From: Rallus limicola
Lineage: Eukaryota; Chordata; Aves; Gruiformes; Rallidae
Assembly: GCA_022605955.1 (NCBI GenBank)
Contig: JAKCOZ010000041.1
Coordinates: forward strand, 5,153,001 to 5,217,000
Direction of reading: 5' to 3'
DNA: 64,000 nucleotides
Position 1 is the first letter of the stretch. Every line of letters begins with the position of its first letter. Under the pieces are notes generated by a model, which did no database searches, had not been told where the DNA came from, and saw nothing but the letters and a program-made list of their open reading frames with translations. The position numbers and the translations under genes are program-made. This document shows positions 49,111 through 61,819 of this stretch, piece after piece.

Positions 49111-51649
49111 AGACAGCACATAATGGAGAAAAAAACTACTGAGAAACTTAAAGACCTCAATGAGGCTATTAAACAATCTCTTTATCACTTAAATCATCTA
49201 CTGCATGTTGCTGTAACTGAATTGGTAGTGCAAAAAGGCAACTTCCACTGCTAGCCTGAATTCTTCAAATGGTAAGGCATGGGACAAACCAAACATTGCT
49301 CTCAGTCACGCTTCATGCGCCAAAAAACCTTCATCAGTTCTACTGAAAAAAAGCGCCAAGAAAGCAGTGGCCTGGGTGTAAGGGACTGTATAGATACGCT
49401 GAGCCAAAACTGCAGAGTCTGTCCAAAAAATACACTTCTGCTATAAACTCTTCAAGCTTGACTCCTGCAACTTGGATGACAGAAAGCAAGAGTGTCCAGA
49501 AATGGCCAGTGAAATACACAATGTCCATACAGCCACTTCCTACTGCTTCTGTTTCCTCACAGCACTAACAGCAAGGGCAAGAGCTCCTCTGAGAGAGGAA
49601 TGGAGAAGGTGACCCCATATGTCCTTCTCTGAACACTGATCTGGAGAAAGCTGGAAGCAAGACTGTGGGGTGGAGATGGAAGAGGGAGATAGGAGATGCA
49701 AGAGGGAGGTAGGAGGGGAGTGCTGCAGTTTGCTCATGGCAGCTGTTCCACCTCCCTCATTCCTCTTTCATTTTAGAAGTGAATTAAGAAAATAGCAACA
49801 GAAGAAAGTGAAAATGCATGCTTACTAGGTGTATCCTATAATGTATAATATAAATATATTTTCTATGACTAGTTTTTAAACTCTTGATACATCATGTCAT
49901 ATACATTTTGGTCATGTTTTTTTGGGTAAATATATCTATGTATTATTAGCATGCACACACCAAAGCAGCTATACACTACAATCAGAGTGTAAAAATTGGG
50001 TTGAATGGCTGCCAATGAACAATTAAAAGCATTTTAGTTGACCAAGCTTGCAATTTAAATTCATTTGAAGACATTCCCAGTGCAGGCTCTGAAGCAATTA
50101 AAGTCTGTTGCAGATGCTCCCTTGGATGTAAACAGGACAAGCATTTGTGTTCTTGACTGAAGCGTTAAGAAGTTGTTCTGCTCTGCTTATGCTACAAAAC
50201 CCCATCTAAGCAGGGTTATTAGAGGTTGGTGGAATGCTAGAATCCAGACAGCCATGCTAGTGGGTTACTCGGATGGAAGGCAACAGAAAACTGCTTTAAT
50301 GGGCACGGATTAAATGTGGAGTCATTTCAGCAAATCCTTCCTTCCAGCTTGAAAATGAACAGGAGTGAAAGAAGCCGTCTACCAGGAAAGCTGAGATTGG
50401 GGTTTTAAAAAATATGTTACTTTAAATAAAAATAAATTTAAAAAGCTGAAACATGGTAGGTAGTGGTGGATCCTCCCAACAGTGGCCCTGAAAAAAGATA
50501 CACTGGAGTTAAACTGAGAAAACTCAGTTCAATTGCTTTCTAGGTGGCCAATGGTACCTAGTGGCCATAAAGATGACACCGTGATTCACAGGGAGAATCC
50601 CTTCAGGGAAACATGTCTCCTATCAGGGCTTAACAGCTTCCAAGTTGGTGGAGAAAGTTCATAACCTTATATTTCTGCATGGTGGGGAATTCCTGGGCCT
50701 CAGAGCAATCTTAACCTCCTGTAGTTGACTACTAGCTTCCTTAATCCTGATTTTTCCATTCTTCCACTATTTTTATAAATAATTTCTTAGCTTACAAGAA
50801 AAAACAACCTTTATTAATGAAATATTACTACTTCACTTTTTTGCTACGGTGTAGAATCATCGTTCATCCCTTATTTTAGATCAGTTTGGCAGGTCCTTTC
50901 TTCCCTATCTATGAAAAACCATATTATTTTTTTAATTCTGGTGATTAAATCAGATCCCACCTAGTGTGTGGAGAGTCTAAATCCCAGGCTCAGAGAGAGC
51001 TCAAAACCCCCTGTGCTGGCTTGGTTGGTTGGTGGGGTTTGCAGACAGACACCTATCTGAACAGGAAGCCACCAACACCGTCCTGTCTACCAGCAGCCTG
51101 TGGGAACCCTGAGCACCCCAAAGCTCAGCCACATTGCTTAGAATGAGAAAGAGAATCTTCCAACCCATGAAGTGATAAAGTCCCATTTCCCTGCTATATG
51201 TAAGGCCTTTAGATTATGTCACAATAATATTTATAGGGGCTTAAATAATTGTTCCATAAAGCAAGTAAGGTAACAGCAGACTGCAACAGAATTCTTTGGA
51301 AATGCAGCCCTCACAAGGATGCATTCTTACCAGAGGTAATCAATGAGGGCTCAAACCACCAAGGTCAGTTTTTAGAGACAAATGACCTTTTGTACTCTCA
51401 GGTTATTCCCCAGATATTCAAATTACCTTATGATGCTTTCACCATTTCTTTTTTAAATCTTTCTTTTAAAAAAAAAAAAAACACGTAAAAGAAGAAAATT
51501 GTTCCTCTGCACATTACAGCTGACCAGCCTGAAGAAACACACTGAAGCAAACAGCAGTTTTACAAAGGCAATCTGTTCTCCTATGCTTTTAAGAAAAATA
51601 ATTTAAACTGCATTGAAACAGTGCAGAGCAAGTAGGGCTTTTGCTTTTT

Positions 51650-51900
51650 TTTTCCTTGCTCCAAATGCGGCGATCCTTTGATAAGAGTGATTGATTGTGT
51701 CTGGGTGAGTTTGCTTAATATTTGCTGTGGACACTGTCTTGACTGAGGCTCAATCAATCACTTTGAACAGGAAATCAGGGCTAATGCACTAAAACAATAT
51801 CTGTTATGCACTCACTTAATCCATCACAATTCTCTTGTGCAGTAGCCCTGTGAGTGGATGCTGACTGAAAATGGATCCTTGAGCCTGTTTTTATTAACAA
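51650..51900. promoter_or_regulatory. Candidate enhancer with mirrored PBX/HOX-like sites
   Basis: A 12-base perfect inverted repeat, AGTGATTGATTG at 51686-51697 and CAATCAATCACT at 51751-51762, puts doubled TGATTGAT-class (PBX/HOX-like) sites in mirror image, 53 bases apart. A TCF/LEF-like CCTTTGATAAG, which also carries a GATA core, lies just left at 51675-51685. A further CTTTGAA overlaps the right arm's end at 51761-51767. The region then continues with AATCAGGGCTAATGC-type text and no repeats. The grouping looks like a developmental enhancer; activity and conservation are untested. Confidence 0.3.
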
Positions 51901-54243
51901 TTTAAAAAAAAAAAACCTTGTTCAAATATTTATAATATTTTAAAGGTACTGGAACCACACTCTGCACCCCAAGTTGAGCTACATTAAGAAATCTGAAATA
52001 AATCACATGGAGTATATCTTTTCAAGGTTTTCAAGTAAAAAACATATATTAAAGTCTGTGAAGTTTGATGTTGCCCGATTTAACAGCAAAACTCCAAGAG
52101 CATTCAAACAAGGCCAAGCTATCTATTACCTTTGGTAGCCTTAAATTCCCATGATTCACCTTAAAATCGCTTGTAACAGCTTCCTAATTTTTTTTCTTTT
52201 TGTTAAAAGTGACTGTTAAGCTTTAGTATCGTTTATATATTAAATAGTCCCATTTCTTTTAGCTCCTCATAGGTCACGGATAAGTCTATATGATCAGGAA
52301 CGTACATTAATATTCCAAACAAATAGAAATACACAGAGGATTTGGACATAAAGATTTAAAGTTCACACACCTGACTCAGAACAATAAAACATTTTTAATG
52401 GAAATTAAGCCCTAGAATAGAAAAATGTGAAATATCTTTAAATAAAAAACAAGAAACTTATTAAATGCAGATTCTTATCCTACATTTATCATTTAATTCC
52501 TGGTAAATGAGCACTTAAACTAAAAAAAAAAAAATTAAAATCACAAACTTTAAATCATGGGGAAGACCATTTGCTACAGGCAGGAAAATGTAGGAAAATC
52601 AGATATGCTTCTGCAAAGATCCTCTGGGTTGCTTTTAGGTGACTAGTGTATTATTTCATAACCAGGTTTTATATAGAAAGAGTAAAATGGCTAGAATTAA
52701 CAATCTGTTTGTTGCTTTGTTACTTATCTTTGAAATTAAAATTTTCATGTATAAGAGCATCATTAGTTCCTCCTCTTCTGCAGAATTTCTGTATTAAAAG
52801 GGAGTGACTAAATTTTGTAGTAATTTTCAAATCATAGCTACACACGTCAGAATCCCAAGGGTAGAGGGTGGTGGAGTAACACCGGCCTGTGTAGAAGCAG
52901 AATACAACTTTCACATTCTGGGAAACACAGTTACACCCTCCTTTGGCCTTGCAAGCAACCAGACTGGCTCAACAGAATTTTATGTCTCAGGGACAGGTGA
53001 AGGGCGCAATGAGCTCGGCTGTTTAAAAGGTTGGGGGGTGCTCAACTCAAAATCACACCAACCATGCAGAATCATGAAGAAAACATACACCTGTTACTTT
53101 CAAGAACAGCTTTACTGCATATTGTTACACTGGTTATTTTTGATGTGGTAACTTCTGTTGTGTCTTTAGAACTGAATGTTTGGAACAGGTGAATCACTAT
53201 ATAGAGCAGAAGCTTAGATTTGCCAGATGGAATAATCCCCAGGGGAACAGGCAAAACCCTATAGAAGTCATTAGATACTGTTATACACAGGAGACTGAAC
53301 CTAATGACTTAATTTTTCCCATTCTCCAAGCCTTTAGAATTCCTTGTACATATTCTACTTCCTTTGAGACTTCAGGGCGCCTATGATCATTAAAGTCGTA
53401 CCTGTCCATACTCCTGTCCACTTTACATGCACGTGCCCCTTAGTCCTGCCCATAATGTAGTTCTTACTGACTCATATATGTTCCCCTAAGACTGGCTGTA
53501 TCCAGTTACCAGAGAAAAACTCCAGATTTCCTTCTCATTAGACTTCTCTTTGAAGGACAAAATCTTGCTGTGTTCTTCAGTCACCCCAAAGTATAACTCA
53601 AAACTCTGTCAAGCCAAAGTGAAGCCTGCCCATTACTGCACACTGGAGAGACAGCAGCTGTTTGACAAGGATTTTAATTTTGGTTTCTGTTGTGTTCTGG
53701 ATAACATTTTGTTCAATATCATATTGACTTTAGTGATCCAAACCTTCCAGGAAACAATCTGCTGTTGTGAATGGGTTTGTGAATTCTTTTGCATAAATTG
53801 ATCAGCTAAATGATATCAATGCTCTTTGGAGCTCATGCATGGTGACAGACCAGGAGAAGACAATGTTAAAGTAGAGTTAGAAACCTTAGGCATCTTAATA
53901 GCCACAGTGTCAAACCAGAAACATATTTATAGTTATATACAAAATATTTTAAAATTTCAATTCTTGAAAACTGATTGTATAGGAAACTTTAAGTTTTGTA
54001 TTGGTCCAGTGAACAGCCATGTTATGAGGACTAGAAATTAAAATTTTTCTCTTACTGCATTGCTGATATTGTCTGGTTTTTACTATTACTCTATTATTCA
54101 AAGTTGAGGTGCCATAGGCCATGCCTTCAATCTCTGTTTAGAGATTTCTTTGTGCCAGTAATTGAATGGTAGGCTTTCTGTCAATTTACTTGTTTGCCGA
54201 CACCAAGCACTGTCACTAGCTGTGCCTGCAACAATGATTTCTT

Positions 54244-54261
54244 TGTGACGTATACGTCACA
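54244..54261. promoter_or_regulatory. Perfect 18-bp palindrome with two CRE-like half-sites
   Basis: TGTGACGTATACGTCACA equals its own reverse complement over all 18 bases. It holds TGACGT and ACGTCA, the core recognised by CREB/ATF bZIP factors, in inverted array around TA. Its two CpGs are notable in an otherwise CpG-poor neighbourhood. Confidence 0.5.
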
Positions 54262-57200
54262 CTCTCCTCCAGGAATTCGTCCAAGGCCAACAATTCACTT
54301 CAAATAGTTATTCTGAAAACCACCAGAATGAAAGTACTTTGAAATATTATTGCCCTAGGACAAAAACGATGCATTGATTTATCTATGTGTAATTTCTTCC
54401 ATATCCTCAGTCTCTTGACGTATGAACAGAATTTCACCAATATCACAGATTTAGAGCCGTGGCCATAAGGGAACTCAAAAGAGGGCAATGGGAAAAGGAG
54501 CTATCCTTTCTGTGACATAATCAGCACATGTTTAACATTTATATCCTTTACTATTATTGCATATAATTCTGATTCTTTTTTTATTCTATAAGTGATATCA
54601 ACACAGTGCCATCTGTATCTTCCTGCATGTGGAAACAAAGGAATCAGAAGTACATTTACTCCACATCCTCTGTCCTTCATTGTAGCATGAGTCAGGACGC
54701 AACATTAGGGCTAAGGGCTCTAATGTTGAAATGGATGGTTGGTTAATAAATTCCATTTTCACCTCTGACCCAAGTAAAAAAGTGGCTTTTTTTCCTTAGC
54801 TTACTCTCTGGTCAGGGTTTTGCCCTGCTACACATAATGCAGGCAGACAGGCTGCTCAGAGCAAACGCATCCACAGTGGGGGTGCAGTCTGAGGCATACA
54901 GATAGTTGGAGTTTTACCTATTATGCTCAAAAAGCATTTTCTGCCTTTTGGTCCTGTGCATTTAAAGTCAATTCCTGAAAAAGTTTTAAAAGTATCATGC
55001 AATATAATGATCTTCTGTATAATAATGCATATGCGGCTGTTAGATTTTTCACTTTGCAGCACTGTAAAAATGACAAGATAAAGGATTACTGCTCCCAGAA
55101 TATCGAGGTACGAACACCTCATGGCATTAGAATACTAGTGCTCCTGTAAGCAACAGAAATGCAACCCAACCAAAGGCTACAGGTTTTATACTGCTGTTGT
55201 GTGAAGCACAAAATTGGTATTGTCAGTAACGATTCTCAAAACAAGTTATTTTTGCTACTTGAAACAAAGGATGTGGGAGCTTTTTAATTACACCACCTCG
55301 CTTGTGGTGTACAAACACAGAAGGCATGGGTTTGCTCATATCCGTCTAAGAGGCCCTTCAAGCCCCTCTCTCCACACTCCCATGTAGACATACATTATTC
55401 AGCATGCTAGAGACCATCTGGAACCTGCTCCTGAAATAGCCCAGGACTTGATGACCTTCCAGATAGGCAGCAAAAACCCATTTGTTTGACAAGGGTTTGA
55501 GGGAAGGTTGTGGGTGTGTTGTTTCTGAAAGGATTAAGCAGGCTATTTTACAGTTTTGATTAATGCTTGATCTAATTTACTGTTTGTATGTGACTGTATT
55601 TGATACTGAGAGGTCAGCCACTTTTACTGCTAGGCTTAATGAATGCTTCCAGTGTTTACCACTTAAATACAAATATGCTCATAAACAGTTGGTGCCACCA
55701 AGCCTGATTAATGGTCACCAAATGCACTCAGAAGACTCTCGTTGTCGAAGGTGGTGGCTTTTTTGTCACACAGTGACTTTCCTCTTCTGAGACAACAATT
55801 AGGCTTGTGCAGAATCAATCATTAACAGCACATCTGCATTTCACTGTTAGGAAGCTGTATGAACACCAGGTTTCACTCCAGCTGAGTGCTGCCTCGCACC
55901 CATGAAATAAGTGATGGACATGAAAACGTGTATCCTGAGAAGTCATGGCTTGTGTGAGCATTTGAAGAATTAAAGCATAAACGTGTCTGCAGACAAGTAA
56001 TGATAGAGAACTGCAAAATGTTCATTCTACTCTTGCTTCCCTTTCCCTTGCAACTCTTCATGTTTTAAAGGACAGAACTTAAGTGACTGTGTCTGTCCCT
56101 GGTGGCAAGGGCAGAGGGTTTGGATGCACTATGAAAGGTGATGAATGATCAATGGTGTGATTAAAAGAACAATGTGTGGAGAACAGGGTATGGTCACAGT
56201 GCTGGAATCAGATTAATGACCTTGCATCAGTTATTTATACGAAATAAATAATTTCAGCATCATGCAGTTTTCATCTGGTTTCTGAGTTTGGTCCCTCGTG
56301 TAGCCACAAGCAAGGACAATGGATGTGCTACCTCAGTAAATGCCAATATAAGCAGGTGTGGTTCAAAGCAACAAATACACTTTTATACATAGGCATGGTA
56401 GAATTTTAGAAAGATATTACATAACTGACTCCAGGAGATCTATCTGTGCCTGTAGAACAATTATTTGTTTCTTTGGATTAAAAGTCCAGTATTTGCACTT
56501 AAAGCTATAGAAATATGTTCTGCGCATCACCCCTTGCATCAAAAATCATTTCTGTAGGGGTAAAAAAAAGATTGTGTGGAACTGGAATGATGAAACACAG
56601 CCAGAAATGAATAAATGAGGAGTCTATATTTTGCTGAGATGGATGAAGAACCCATTTGATAACATGCCTCAGAAACAGACAACTTTTACAGTGTTTCTGC
56701 AGCAAGGACTTATCAGGACACTGTGCATGTTCCTTTCTGTCTCCTGAATTATATTTGTAATGAATTGCTCTGCACATCTTTAGAAGTCAGAGACGCCTTA
56801 TTCCCTCACTATAATATTTGTCCTTATTCATAGTATTTTTTGTTCATTTCTATGCCTGTTGGAATCTTTCCTGACATATTTCTAAAATATGCTCATTTGC
56901 TAAAAGGAATGAGTAGACATCAATGTGTGGACACCATGGTGACATCCAACTGAATGTGTTCTCTTTTAGCCTTGTTGTGCATAACACCATTAAGATTTCA
57001 GGACCTGGAACATGATTTCCCCCTAAGCCACTCACTACCAAGGCAGCTTTTTTTGATGCTGCCTTTCCAGTTTAAATCTCTCAACAGTTTTCATTTCCAG
57101 ACCGTTTTTTACCTGCAGTGCTGTCACACCATGCAGTGCCTTGTAACAGGCTCTGACTCCCGCTGCTTAAGTTGCTTAGTTTCCCAAAAGGTTACTTATA

Positions 57201-58295
57201 AAGTGAAGGTCGTGGGGATTAAGTCGTGTAGCTCCCATGCAGTACAGCAGGAATTTCACAGCTGAATCCCTGCAAAGTCTTTGGGGAAATATATTAATTT
57301 CTCATGAGTCATTAATCACTTTGCTGACTTCACATGTACAACAGTAGCCTTGGATATCAACAGTTAAGTACAGCATTTGCAATTTCTTAGGCAGAACTAG
57401 AAATCACCTTATTTAGTTGATTGAAAGGGAGTTTAACAGGTAGACTCCGAGATCTTGAAAATCATCTCGTGACACACGTGCTTTGCTGTTTGCATTCAAA
57501 CAACACAGACTCTAAGACTGCTGCACATCCCTTGAAAAAGGACAACTAAAAGCTGTAGCCCCTTAACTCACTAGTAAATTGTGAAAACACTATCCACATG
57601 ATTTGTTCACACAATTAATTCCCAAAATTTTCATGGCTGATCAAATGCATTTTAATCTTAAGAATGCAGCTTGAGTACCACATCTGAGCTGTACCCTTTC
57701 CCATTGTGCTTGTACTTAGGAGAAGCATTTTTTGGGGTCCAACAGCTCAAAATGCTTATCTAAACCATGTGCCCGTTAGAACTCACAATGCATGCTAGTT
57801 TTATCTCTTCCATTGAAGAGCCAAGTAGCAAGCACAAGTCCTTTAGACGTACTGTATGGGTGAGGCTGCTGCTTTTAAAACAGAGGTCGCTGGTAAAAGT
57901 GGTAACAACAATGAGAGTACTGAGAGAAAAGCAGACAACTTGTAATTGCTCAAGTTGTAAGGTTTTCCAGTTCAAACCATCACTATTATTATGACACAAT
58001 TTGGGGGTATTTAAAGAGATTAATCTGAGAGCAGATAGTTACCTTTACACATGTGGAAAGTGAAGGAAATGGGAGGACAGTGATAATGCATTGATTAGAA
58101 AAACGTTTTTTAACAAGAATCTTCTTTTGAACGGAAACCTGTTATTTCTACATCAGCCCAGGTGCACAGATCAATTGAGAAATGTGTTAATATTAGTCCA
58201 TATATTTTCATTTATAGAATGTGCAGTGAAAAATTAATAATAAATACTGTACAATTTGTGGAAAGTGCTTTGAGACCTAGTGAAACCAGCTACAC

Positions 58296-58675
58296 TGTTT
58301 CGCCTTCTATGGAGTTACTTTTCTTCCTAGCAGCTCCCATGGTGCTGTGATTTGGCTTTGTGACCAAAACACTGCTGACACAGGAGTGCTTTAGGTACCT
58401 CTGTGTGGTGCTTACACAGCCTCAAGGCCTTTTCTGCGCCTCAGGCTGCCCCAGCAGCCACAGGCTGGGGGTGCACAGGGAGCTGGGAGGGGGCAAAGCC
58501 CGCACAGCTGACCCCCCACAACCAAAGGGATGCTTCTGACCATTTGATGTGGTGCTCAGCAACACATGTTGGGTGGGGAAAAGAGAGAGGGAGGGGGATG
58601 TTCAGAGTTCTGGTGTTTTCTACACTAGTTTGGTTTCATGGTGCTCAAGAGAAAGATGAGCTAGATGTTACAAAC
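58296..58675 (+). mobile_element. Endogenous retrovirus LTR fragment (family A), plus orientation
   Basis: About 380 bases match the 5' two-thirds of the family A LTR. They share GAGTTACTTTTCTTCCTAGC and ATGGTGCTGTGATTTGG with the copy at 47.4 kb, and CAGCTGACCCC, ACCAAAGGGATG and the following GTGCTC words with the solo LTR at 46.0 kb. The 3' third (the ATTAAACTG and CCCATCCCAC blocks) is absent, so the copy is truncated. The plus frame at 58403-58744 is derived from it. Confidence 0.8.
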
Positions 58676-61600
58676 TCCATCACACTTCTGAATGTAGTTG
58701 TGAGACATTTCCACTGTCTTGTACATTTATATATTCAGTTTTGAAACCAGCTGAAACTCACTGTACATTGAAAAGCTAAAATACTTTTATAGAACTATCA
58801 CAGTGATTTAAACCACCTGAACAACCCCAAGGAAAGTTATATTTCTTAAACATTTGAATATACATTTAAATAAAATCTTGTTTATATTCAGCCTTTTATT
58901 CATACGAATTTAGTTTACATAAAGCAAGAATGTTGAATGACACTAGCAGCATTTTGTGGCTCTACTAGTTTCTTCTTGAAAATAAAGAATTGGTCAGGAT
59001 TACCAAAAAGTTATGAAATATAAGGGGGAAAAACAACCCCTCTAAACGTGTTTTCAGATTCATCAAGAAAAGGCAAGGGGATATTACATGCAACAGGCTG
59101 CTTACTCTACTCTTCATGCTTTTGGGTCACTGGAAGAAAAAACATTTTATAGCACTTGCTACTTTTCAAAATTGCAAGCAATACATACTGAGCTTCCCAA
59201 AACTCTGAGTCAGAAAAAAATCCCTGCACAGTTAGTTGCCTTGAACTCTGACCAAGGAGTCAGTACAATTCAGAACACTGTGAACTTAGCAACAAAATAA
59301 CGTGATTTGTTTTTTTCCTCTTTTAGAGCTCTGTAATAAACTGTAAAAGGGAAGAATCTGTGGGTAAGGGTAACTTTAGGCATCTCTGGCAGGAGCCAGC
59401 TGGAAGAGTTGCTTCATTACTCAGCATGGTGTGAAGGTGGAAGCAGATCTTTTTCTGAATCCTTAGGACTAAGAGATGGTAAGATGCTCCACAGTCCCGT
59501 GGAGTTATGCTGCCTGACAAGGTAAGCCAGGAGCAAGAAAGGAGCTGTTAAAAATCCTCAAATCTATTCTCTGGAAATACAGGAGACAGTTCTACATGAG
59601 CTACACCAAGTAATGCTTTTTTTTTGCTCAAAGCAGCAGGTCCCAGCACATAGTGAGACCTCAAGAGAGCAGCTTGCTTTCTAAAACAGGCAATTCTAAA
59701 GCATTTGATTTTATTACTGGTTCTCTGTGAGAAGTCCATCTCTGCAAGGGTATTAAAATAACTCAAGAGGCAGTGAATATATGCATGGAGAGATTCTGAC
59801 TTCACTACGAACAAGATGATGTTCCATGCAAATTAGTTTACAGAACTTAAGTTTATAATCTTCTTACAGTCTTCTACCTGTGGATGTGATGATGAATCCC
59901 ATGTATTGCAATAGAAAGGCAAGAAGTAGAAGCATACTAAGAATCTGAGCCCAACTTAAATTTGTGAAAACTGGTTTGATGGAGTTTGTTTCAACATGTC
60001 AAAGCCATTCCTGATATGTGAAAAAAGATACAAAAATATAAAGGATTTACTGGCACATCATGTTGACAGCAGTGACTTTGACAGATGCCTTTCCGTCAAC
60101 AGCAGAGCTGGTTTGGGTGTAAATAGAATTCTAAATACCAAGAGAGGAATTTTGAAAAGACAAGGAGACTTGAGCTCTTCATTTAGAATTACAAGGGTTC
60201 TTTTTAAGTCCTCCATATACTGAACTTTCTGAAATTCTCCAAGATGAAAGATTTGGAGTTTATTTCTGCCTAAAGAAGAGATCTAATTTGGTTTCTAACT
60301 GGGCATGGGCAGATTGGAATACTCCAATGCAGTAGGGAAGTTTGGTTCTGCTTGAGCTAGCATCCAGATTACAAAGTCCATAAATGCAAACACAATCAGA
60401 GGGAGATTTTTAGAGCCTCCCCTTAACAATTGCTTGCAGCTGCTCAGTATAAATGGATGTGGGCTCTACCAGCTTATTTTTCATTAATGGTAGCTGGGTA
60501 CTGTCAATTGTTTTGGTTTTTTTCCTAGGGATCCTGATTTTAGTGATGAATGAGCAAGAGTGTTCAAGTGATCAGCAGCCTGATGTGGAGAATTTCTGCT
60601 ACAGAAATTCAGATCTCTAAAAAGCAAAATATTTTACCTGATTAGATTGACACTGTTACCATTCAATTTTCTTACATCTTACTCTTTACTGAGAGTTACA
60701 AAAGCAGACAGCATCATCTCATGACACCAAGCTGCATAACATAACTGCTTTCATGTACTGTAAATATACAATAAAGCACCAAACTACAGAGCAGAATTGG
60801 GGCAAGAAGCATGCTAGTAGGATAGCTGAATTGAAATAATAATAAAAAGACTAAAATTCAGAGATTTCTTTTTTCTCTTAGAAAAAGGGGAAAAATTTTA
60901 TTTTCCAATTCATTTTTCACGAGTTCAATTTCCCAATCAACATTACCATATGAATTTTTAGTCAAAGACTGAATAGACTTCTTGAAAATACTATTAACTG
61001 CAGCTGTTCTGGAGCTATGGCTTCTGAATTAAAGGTCATGACAGTTATGAATGAGGCTACAGGCTTTTTTACACGACTACTTGGACTTATGTCTTCAACA
61101 GAAGTGGAAATTTAAACCAGAAATAGGATTGCAACATGACAAATGAATGAAACTCTAAACTACAGAAAGCAGGGCTAAGAGGAGGTCATTCGTGAGGCAA
61201 TGCAATGAATTTGTGATGTTGATGTTTTGACAAGTGAATAGATCACTGAAGTCCAATGTCTGATGCTGGCAATGTGGTACTTTCTGCAAAGCTTTATCTT
61301 AAGAAAACAACACCAAACCTTCCTTCAGAATTTAGTTAGATTGGCTGATTGAACAAGTATTTTATACCAGTACCCTAAACCTTGTTTTCCATCACAAGTG
61401 AAATCCTTCTCCCCATTTTCTGACCTTTCTTGATTCTTCCCTTCCCCTTGGGTGCATCGAAATTGCATGTATGTCTCTTTCTCTATCCTTCAGTGTAGGT
61501 AGGAAGATTGGCTATCTTCATTACTGGTTTCAAAATAATGCAGAATTAAGTAGGACTTTGTTGTCATATTAAGAAATCAATGACACAATGAAACACTTTT

Positions 61601-61765
61601 TAATTACACCATTGTGGTCCTGAACTAACCCTGAGTCACAAAGAATAAATAATTGCTTATGGCATTCTCAATGTGTGTTTCACCATAGTGAAAAGGAGGT
61701 TATTGACTCAACTGCTAAGTTATGAGAACCAATGAAATCTTGCTGAGTGCAGAAATTCTTTTCAG

Positions 61766-61819
61766 CACAAAAAAAAACAGTGCAAAAAAACCCCAAAGCA
61801 AAACAAAAACCACCCCAAC
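61766..61819. repeat. A/C-rich low-complexity tract
   Basis: A9, A7 and A5 runs are interspersed with CCCC and CAGTGC words. This is the same style as at 12659-12718 and 62878-62924. Confidence 0.65.

Larger units (their letters stand above)
49111..58295. other. Long gene-free stretch with enhancer-like segments
   Basis: No exon, RNA gene or transposon was recognised in these 9 kb, an unusually long transposon-free run for this window. Segments near 49900-50170, 51650-51900 and 56210-56290 are dense in homeodomain/PBX/TCF-type words. A perfect 18-bp palindrome lies at 54244-54261, and a hairpin with 8-base arms (TACACCAC / GTGGTGTA) at 55289-55311. Open frames stay at or below 115 codons. 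Freedom from transposons is typical of regions under regulatory constraint, but this is an inference. Confidence 0.5.

Noticed and set aside
59880..59960. Possible C/D-box snoRNA (GTGATGATGA ... CTGA)
   Set aside because: The bases outside the two boxes do not pair into a terminal stem.
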